Program-made: the position numbers and the translations under genes
Assembly (NCBI GenBank): GCA_019914945.1
Contig: CM034102.1
Coordinates: forward strand, 2,841,501-2,905,500
Direction of reading: 5' to 3'
DNA from: Typha latifolia
Lineage: Eukaryota > Streptophyta > Magnoliopsida > Poales > Typhaceae
Length of the DNA stretch: 64,000 nucleotides
Notes under the pieces: generated by a model
Database searches by the model: none
What the model saw: the letters and a program-made list of their open reading frames with translations, nothing else
Told to the model about the DNA's origin: nothing
Part shown: in pieces, positions 52,701-64,000 of the stretch
How positions within the stretch are numbered: position 1 is the stretch's first letter
Layout: the number at the start of each line of letters is the position of its first letter

Positions 52701-53262
52701 TGCGTAATGGAAGTTACCTGCTTTAGAAGGCACCTTTCAATGGAAAGATCATATCTCTCAGTAGTTAAAATATCTATTTTAAGACGTTCTTAAGAACAAG
52801 TCTATTTAAAGTAAGGGACAGCCTAAAAATTTGTATCTAATCACACCAAATTCATAATGCACATTGCACAACAGACGAAATAGCACCCACTATGTAGGGA
52901 AAATATTCCAAAATGTAACCCCTAAAAAAGTTAAGGAGAAAAGGGCAAATGCAAGAACTGAGGGGGGAGAGGAAAAGCGGCAACATTCTCAAGAGTCTCA
53001 GTACAAAGATAGAGACCTAGCTGAGCAGCAGCACAGGTTCAAACTCAATGATGAATTCTGGGACGTCCAAACGCAATACAAATATAAGGAATACTATTAC
53101 CACTCAATAGGAAACTTCGTCATTCAGAAAGATACATCAGAATAAGTTCATCCTAACAATTATCTTTTAATATCAACCAAAGTTAGCTACCACTACCAAA
53201 TAAATAAATGCTACCACAGATATTTTGTTTGAGAGAATAACATCAAAAGCTTGGTTGATGCT
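49760..53262. other. Intergenic, no gene seen
   Basis: 3' flank of the DUF538 gene and then AT-rich DNA to the BCCP stop codon. Scattered open frames of 60-103 codons lack conserved features. A long 3' UTR or non-coding transcript cannot be excluded from sequence alone. Confidence 0.45.
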
Positions 53263-53332
53263 TCAAGGCTCAATCACAAACATTGGCTGCAAAAGTGTCA
53301 AACAAAAATAGATGGATCAGTATATAGATATA

Positions 53333-53373
<41 letters not shown>

Positions 53374-56300
53374 CTACGCCGACAGGCTTGCCATCATCAA
53401 CAAGTATCTCAACAACTATTCCCGCTTGGTCAGCCTGCATGAGATTTGGGATTAATTTCCTACTGTATACAGTGAACTCATTGAATCAAAACAGCCAACC
53501 GTCTAGGGTAAAAGTCATATGTGAAAGAAAAAACCACTTGGTTTGCCGTTTTCAGTCATATGGGTGTGAACACTTCATTCATTTCCTTACACTATTATGA
53601 TGCATCTTTAGGTATAGATAGTGTTATAAGCAATAATAAACATATGTGCACTTGAGTCAAAATGTATAACTATTTCCCTAAAGTATGTAAGGTTGCACTT
53701 ATTAATTTATCCACAGCAAAGTGCCCATATAGACGTGCGTGTAATAATCATACTCAGGGCTAGTTTTAGACAATGTGAAAAAATAAAATTATTTCTCCAG
53801 TTATTTAATTGGTATGCAAAAAGAAACTTGTCAGGATTCACTTACAAGCATAAAAGGAAATTTGGGAGTAGTTCACTATATACCTTATTATATATGAATG
53901 TATGAATTTTCTTTTCTTGTTGCCTTGATATTCTACTATACAACTTTCAATTAAGCTATAGTGATGCTTTTTCATAAACATGCCGCATCTTCTAAAATCC
54001 ATCATAAGTTGCTTAAGCCGTCCTCTATTTTAAATAATGCCTCAAGAGCAGCATCTTACACACTTAACATTTTTTATCAGCTTGTTAGCCTACGGGTATT
54101 CAACCTTTTTCGCAAGATAAAGTAAGCCTCAAAATAAAGATAGTGTAGAAACAAAAAAAGTTAAAAGACTTCAATAATGTACAAGAAGACAAGCTTTTTT
54201 TGTGAAATTCTCACTTCTATTTTATTTACTAAACTTTAGATTTATTTTATAATAAATGTTCAAGCCCTTATATAGACAAAAGAAAATTTAATTACTAAGA
54301 TTCATAAATATCTAGGAAGAGGCTAAGGATAAGATCAAAAGAGACTATCCTTTATTATCATCCATCCAACAAATTGATAAGCTCAAATCTTGCCTAATTA
54401 CTATAGTATCTTTTGAGCCTGACTTTGCAATTGCATAACTTAGGCCATTAAACACCTTTGACACTTCAATTCGATCAAATTTCGGTGGAGTGTCACAAGC
54501 AGCTCTAAATGATACCTTACTGGAGAATTTAATGCTTATAAAGATATCACTTTTGATTGATATTCTATAAAATTATTATGACATCTCCGTCCTGGTTCAT
54601 CAGAGTCTAATCCATGTAAGAATTTGGAGTTCCTCTTCCAATCTTTTTTTTTGTTCTCTCATTTTCCACTTTTATCCTCCTTGTGGGAACTAATCCTAAT
54701 GAAGGCAGTCCTGGGAGGAAATCACGTTACATATGTTATTGACTACAATAAGAAACTATAGTGAGGATTTGCTCAAATACATGCTAGCACAATATACAAA
54801 TGCATGCGCAGCAGGTAACAGGCTGGATTTGAGGACAATGACTGTAACCAAAGATTTAGGACATGAAAATGAACAAAATAAAGGTGTAGTAAACATAATT
54901 AAAGATGTTGCCCTAAGAATGTCACAGATCTGTTGCTAATCAACTGATTAGACTGATGTTTAAAACCAATAACTCATCGGAAGATTATGAACATTGTCAA
55001 CCTAAAAAATAACCAAGCCGATCAATGTAAAGTTCAAAATACAGAGGTAGCAAACAAAAAATTATGGGACACAACACTTCCATTTGAATGGCATGGCCAA
55101 GTGACATTTCCATGCACCAACTTGAAGGAGCTCAGTGGAGTCAATTTGTTAATTTGGGATTGAGCAGACAAATCTTCAGACCGCCAATCAAATGTATTTT
55201 TCTTAGCACAAATTTACACCTCGGACAATTTGTGGTTGGTGAACTTCTTGTACGGAATGGACATGGACTTACATAAATGATATGATGTTGCATAAGGGAA
55301 GATTTATCATTTGCCTTCATGAAAGGCCAAGATAACCTGCTAAATTCATGGATTCATAGAAAACCTCCAGTGGGTTAATTACACTTTGACCGCCTCAACT
55401 ATAAGTGGTTTTCATTTTCACCCCTCGTCTTTTTCTTCCTACAACCTGACTCCCTCAACTATTTAAAATTGCCAAATAAAATAATAAACCCTTATGTTAG
55501 TCTCCTATTAGGGTTTTTAACGTAAAACTGTCATATGCCTGGCACATGACTTTTATGTAACGAAATACCCTCTTCCTTCAACCTCTTGTCCTTCTATTTT
55601 GCCCAAATCCTAATCTTAAGTATAAATCTCAGCAACACACTATTTATCACCACCACTAATATCTAAGGGCCTCTCCTTCATGCCATGAACCTTAAATCCT
55701 CACTCCCCTTCATCTTCAGCCCCTTGCCCTCCACCTCCTTCTTCCAAAATCTAGCCCTAAACATAAATTCTCCCCACCATCACTGCCACATCATCCTCTA
55801 GATGTTCATGATCTTGATGATAGTGAATGATTTGTCATGAGAGTGGGTGTTTTTACGGTGGATGAAAGATGTTCTACTTCAATAGATAATCCAAGAAAAA
55901 TATGAACTTTGGGGGGTAAAATAGTCCTTTCGTAATTTCTGTCAACACTGGTAGGGGGTTTGATGATTTGAATAATTGAAGGGCTCAAGTTGTAGGGAAA
56001 ACAAAATGAGGGAGTGAAAATGAATATGAACAATGATTGAGGGGATCAAGATGTAATCAACCTTTCTTATAATTAGGAAAAATGAAACATCACCTACTAA
56101 GTGCAAATAATTGGTATCTAGCATTAGCACAACACACCATAACAACAATTAGAATTTCCAAATATAGGAACAAATGTTTACAACATAATTTCAATGACCA
56201 TACAAGATGGAGTCAAAGTTTCAACTTTCCAGAATATCATATCTCAGTTTCAACATCATCTTATATTTTCCATACGCTTTCCCTTTTTTTTATCTTTTCG

Positions 56301-57854
56301 ATTGATTGAAATAGATTGGCTAAGAAATAAGGAAAAATTACATCATAATCAGAAACAGAAAGTAGTCTTCTCCTTTCATAAGAATTTTGTCATGGGAATT
56401 TGAAATTTCTACCATTTAACAACATTTGATCACTGCTACTTGCAATAGAATAATGTTGAGCTCAACTGACCTCAATTTCATTCATTAGCTTCATTGCTTC
56501 AATAATGCAGAGGACTTGTCCTTTGTTCACTTTATCACCAGGCTATACAAAGAAAAATGGTACAAATGTTAATGAAAAATATTTATATACTAAAAAGACT
56601 CACTACATGTTTCCTTTTTCTTTTATTGAAAATCAATCTCTAATATAATTTCAAAATTTTCATCTACCTTCACAAATGGTGCTAGCCCTGGACCAGGGCT
56701 TCTGTAAAACGTTCCAGACATGGGGCTTTTAAGAGGAGGATGTGAGGACTTAAGTGCCTTAGGGGCTGATGCAGCAGCAGCAGGTGGGGCCGACGATGCA
56801 CTAGCAGGTGATGGAACTGACGAAGCCGGTGGTGGCAGCGAGACTGGTGATGGTATAACAGCAGGCATTGAGGGCGACTGCATCATGACAACTGGAGCAG
56901 GTGCGGGAGGTTGTGGGAGAGCCTCTTTTTTTCGAATAATAAGTTCGCAGTCAAGTTGCTTCAGCTGCAATTCAACGATATCTCTAGAATCGACAAGCCT
57001 GCAGCATAATCCAATCATAAAATGATCATCTTTATCAGGCAAAGAAACAGCTCAAGCAATGCAATTTAAGAATAATTTTGCTTCTCTCTCACTTTACAAG
57101 GCTTGCGACTTGAGTCATAAACTCTGATATCGCCTCATCTGACAATGGAGCTGATGAAGAATGCTGCTTCCCTGACTCTACATCATTCTCCCCGGAGGTT
57201 GGCACCTCCACCTTGGACTCCGAAGGTGCGGAATCATTGGAATATCCACCCACAACCTTTGAAACAATGAAGAGGATAGGTTCGAGTGCGAGAATCACAA
57301 ATATCGAACGCAACACAAGCTGGAATCTTTCAGCTATAGCCACTCTTACCTCATTCAATTGGGCCTTCGCAACGACTGATGGTTCCCGTAAAATACCCAA
57401 TCCCTAAACAAGAATAATCGAACTCTTCTATCATTCAAGTATAAGGTAGCAAAATTCCCATTCCCACCTTAAGCTTCAATCCGGTCAAAATAAAAAGTGG
57501 GTCTTCTTTGAAACCAAAATCTTTACCCACTGAGATCAAATAGTAGCAAAACATACGATTCTTAGCATTTAAACGTTCGACTAATAGAAGCTAAAATATC
57601 AGAAAAGCTGGTTTCCTGGGCATTAAAAGATTAGCACAAAGCTAGAGAAGAAAAAAAATCCGCAGATCTGCAATGTCTATGAAGCGAAGAAGAAGAGGAA
57701 AAACCTTGGAGGGGATAATGAGCGGTTTCTTGAGCTTTGAAGAGCGAGGAAACGAGACCGCAACCCGCCGGGTTTGAGAGCTCGAGTATGAGGAGGAGGG
57801 CAAGAGCTTGGCGACGGCAGCGGAGGCGGTCGGAAGAGATGAAGTGGACGCCAT
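53263..57854 (-). CDS. BCCP: Biotin carboxyl carrier protein of plastid acetyl-CoA carboxylase (7 exons, 286 aa)
   Basis: Exons (complement): 57854-57705, 57403-57350, 57256-57093, 56998-56668, 56542-56471, 53434-53369, 53286-53263; 861 nt in frame. The first ~50 residues are Ser/Arg-rich with few acidic residues (MASTSSLPTASAAVAKLLPS), a chloroplast transit peptide. Then ISEFMTQVASLVKLVDSRDI and VELQLKQLDCELIIRKKE form the conserved N-terminal region, followed by a Pro/Ala/Ser-rich linker (about 143-202). The biotinyl domain begins LKSPMSGTFYRSPGPGLAPF and carries EAMKLMNEIE with biotin-accepting Lys251. The end is GIVVEILVDDGKPV...FVIEP. BCCP carries CO2 on biotin between biotin carboxylase and carboxyltransferase in plastid fatty-acid synthesis. 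Intron 5 is 3 kb and holds a MITE-like element; intron 6 starts with a (CT)n microsatellite. The final 8-codon exon was found by matching FVIEP-stop. Confidence 0.96.
53337..53367. repeat. (GA)n microsatellite touching the BCCP exon-6 splice donor
   Basis: About 15 AG units. On the coding strand, exon 6 ends at 53369 and the intron reads GT followed at once by CT units, so the repeat starts at intron position +3. Confidence 0.95.
55372..56063. mobile_element. Non-autonomous element with ~110-bp inverted repeats (MITE-like)
   Basis: It lies inside the 3-kb BCCP intron 5. The left end starts GGGTTAATTACACTTTGACC. The reverse complement of the right end starts AGGTTGATTACATCTTGATC, and similarity continues (TTTTCAC, CCTACAAC, CCCTCAACTATT versus CCTTCAATTATT) for roughly 110 bases. 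The interior has no transposase. No clear target-site duplication was found by eye. Confidence 0.7.
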
Positions 57855-58318
57855 GGAACACCTCAGGAGAAGCAAAAAATATGAGACTTTGGATTAATCG
57901 AGAGGGTCTTTTTGAGGGGTTCCAGTTGCTGTTGTTTGCAACGACGGAGACGAACGACAAACTTGAGGACAGTTCATGTCGATGAGATCCAACTCACCGA
58001 ACCCAATGGATTGGTTCACCAGCTTGAGTTCAAGTTGGATACGGTTAATCTGAACCCAATCTCGCCTTGTTTGTACTCTTATTCAGATTTGGTCTGGATT
58101 TAGTTGTTGTCATTTTTAATCTTATTTTGGGTGGGGGGATTAAAATTTACTTTACTCCTATAATTTTATTTATATCAAATTATCTTCTTGTAATTAAGGT
58201 TAAAGTCCAATTGCTACTCTCTTTTTTCAAACGTATTAAACTAAACTAGAAGTTGAACGAAAATGATTTTTATTAGAGATAAAATTATAGAAAAAAATTT
58301 AGTGCATTTTAAATAATA

Positions 58319-58355
<37 letters not shown>

Positions 58356-58520
58356 ATCTAAGTGATTATCCAATAACAACCAACTTTATCTCTAATAAGT
58401 ATATTAAAATTCACTAGTAATATGGGTGGAATATCCAAATGTATTTAGTAGTATACATTATTAATGAATATTTACATGTATACTCTGGTGCAACTCAGAC
58501 TCGGATGTTCCTAATCATTA
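57855..58520. other. Intergenic, BCCP 5' flank and transporter 3' flank
   Basis: It holds the BCCP promoter/5' UTR on the left and the NPF 3' UTR on the right, with an (AT)n tract at 58324-58350. No gene is seen. Confidence 0.5.
58324..58350. repeat. (AT)n microsatellite
   Basis: About 13 AT units. Confidence 0.95.
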
Positions 58521-61905
<3,385 letters not shown>

Positions 61906-64000
61906 GCTCTCTCCCACTGTTATGTGCTCTTAGTGAAGAATTTCACTGTCTCTGCTATTTGTAGCCAATTCCAGGGGCTTATGAGGCTATTTTCTGTAGT
62001 ATGATGTGCCTCACTTCTCTCTCTCATCTTTTAGAAGGTTCCTTCAGTAATAAGTAGACAAAAGTGGGTAGGAAAACTTTGGAGTGAAATCTAACTTTCT
62101 CCACAATTTAATTTCTATTTTATACTGACACTCAAAATTTTCTTTGGTAAAATTGTATATGTGTCTATTTAATCGAGTGGTTGCCATGCAGCATACTACT
62201 GATATTTCCAACTATCTAAAAATATGTACCTTCTGATAGTTCCAGCGTAACTAGATAACTATCTTTCAGCAATACTGGAATCAAATAAAAACAAAACAAA
62301 TCGAACGATTATTAGAAAATACAGTTTCAATATTATTCATACATAATCTTGCAATGAAAAGATCAAAGATCTAAACGTCTTGCACCATAACCATACGTTA
62401 TTTCTTTCAGAATATTTCATATTTTACAAGGACGGACTTCAACAGAGAAGAACTCTACATGCTTATCAGACTAACAGTGTGAGATGCCATTTTGATGAGG
62501 GTGACTGATCAAAGCAAATGAGCCAATGTTACTGAGCTACTTGCCAAGGCAGGCTTGGGGAAGTTTGCAGCTGCCATCCATCCATTATGTTTGGTAGCGT
62601 GGAGATTTTATCAGCAGCGATCTCATTGCCTGGTCCCCTAAATCCACAACCCTTTCTACTACGACACCTCGATCCTCAAAAATGACGGCCAAAGCGCTTC
62701 TACTTCTGATAAGGAGGAGACTTCTCACTTGGAACTTTTTTGATTATAAAAGAAGAATTAATTCATAGAGTCTCCCATTGCAATTCTCTCTTCCCTAGTT
62801 GTATATGTGATATGTCTCATGCATGGTCCAAACTCTATATCATTTTGGATCCATACTTGTATCATTTTCTTGAATATCTATAGGCATGCCAGTAAGTCTA
62901 ATATAATGATGACATGAATAAGATAGAAATATTAGCACTAGTAATAATATGTCACTCTTGTCATTTAAAAAGAAACTAGTTTTGAATGAGAATCCTAACT
63001 ATTGCTAGTTAAATTATAATTTTTCTTCAATGCAAGCGTTGGGTGTGTGACCACAAGATGAAGATGATAATTGACAGGTCCACGGTGGACCATTTTTTTC
63101 TTTTCACAAAGCTGGATGCAAGTGAGAAGAGGAGAAAGACTACATTTTGCCTACTAGACAAGAATATTGCCACTTTGTACAACAAGGACAGGACGACGAT
63201 CCGAAGACCACACACCATTAGTCTATATGATTGTAACCCCAAGTTTTTTCTATTTTTTTAAATATATTTAACTAAACTAAAGTGTGTGTTTAAAAATTGC
63301 TGACTTAGTATTAATCTCATTTTATGTAGTGGCTTGGCCCAAGCCTAAAATGCATAAGTTAGAGCTCGGGCCACTTATCTACAACTTTAAGCTCGCTAGA
63401 TTAGCTATTCTTAATTATTTTTTGTTAAATATATTTTGCACACGTGTATTTATACCTTAAATTAATTTACCTTAATTTTCAAACCAGTCTCTATATTTAA
63501 GTGAAATCATTAGTTCTTATATTAATTTAACTGAATAATATTAAAATAATTAAAATATTTTTATCGTGTTCGTTAGAGATGACACGAGGATTTTAAACCA
63601 ATCTCACTTTAGTTATAAGAATATAGACCAATATGGGAGGGGTAAAATTATTTAACCCATCTTTTCCAAGAAAATGAGGGGTATGTTGTAATTTAATTAT
63701 ATTTAGTTTCTAGATTTGTAATTATGAGCTCTAACAAAATATACATTGACTATAGAAAAAATTATATAAAACCAAAAAATTAATGTAATTAGGTTACAAA
63801 ATTACCATATATATATATATAATTTTTTTTTTAAAATGAGACATAGTTGATGATCGGGTGTAAACAGCCGATACCAATATTTTCTAGCTAAAGCTCGAGA
63901 AGACGAGGAGCAATTAAGTGGGAGTGGATTTGGTCAAATTAATTTTACAGTCAATACTAAAATTTGGTTAGATTAATCTCATAATCATACATAGATTTGT
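61906..64000. other. Intergenic, 5' flank of the NPF gene, no further gene seen
   Basis: AT-rich DNA with the NPF promoter at its left side. Open frames at 63027-63261 on both strands overlap each other and show no conserved protein. A poly-T/AT tract occurs near 63810-63832. Confidence 0.5.

Noticed and set aside
52864..53145. 93-codon open frame near the BCCP 3' end
   Set aside because: Charged, low-complexity, no homologous motif; lies in the opposite-strand 3' flank of BCCP.

Overview
The window is plant nuclear DNA. It has intron-rich genes with canonical GT/AG introns, many of them over 1 kb, AT-rich non-coding sequence, plant-specific families (DUF707, AGCVIII kinase, HIT4, DUF538, plastid BCCP, NPF transporter) and many CT/GA and AAT microsatellites. 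GC-rich first exons in several genes (kinase, DUF538, CNX1-like) suggest a monocot, probably not a grass. That taxonomic guess is an inference and is not proven by the sequence.

Layout from left to right: a DUF707 type II membrane protein (+, 1090-5712, 14 exons); a D6PK-like AGCVIII kinase (-, 6522-9833, 2 exons); a very long gene for a Pro-rich/RS-rich nuclear protein (-, 10675-22981, 12 exons), whose first exon contains a reading-frame break; head-to-head with it, a short BSD-domain protein (+, 23317-25112); a decayed CNX1 (gephyrin-like, molybdenum cofactor) gene (-, 26258-33120); head-to-head with that, 69 bp away, a 64-residue one-TM plant protein (+, 33190-33474); a second partial copy of the CNX1-like gene (about 36190-36985); HIT4 (+, 38418-45873, 14 exons); a secreted DUF538 protein (+, 49213-49759); plastid BCCP of acetyl-CoA carboxylase (-, 53263-57854, 7 exons); and an NPF (NRT1/PTR) transporter (-, 58521-61905, 4 exons). 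The remainder is intergenic DNA with simple repeats. Two long-TIR non-autonomous elements sit inside introns.

The exon joins given were checked by hand for GT/AG borders and reading-frame phase. All intact models close in frame, and the RS-rich gene closes only if one base is removed from exon 1. The genes do not form a pathway; they are ordinary plant neighbours. I saw no CRISPR, virus, operon or new multi-gene system. The most informative points are the CNX1 pseudogene with datable lesions and its partial duplicate, the frame break in the RS-rich gene, and two (CT)n microsatellites that begin exactly at 5' splice sites, in BCCP and in the NPF gene.
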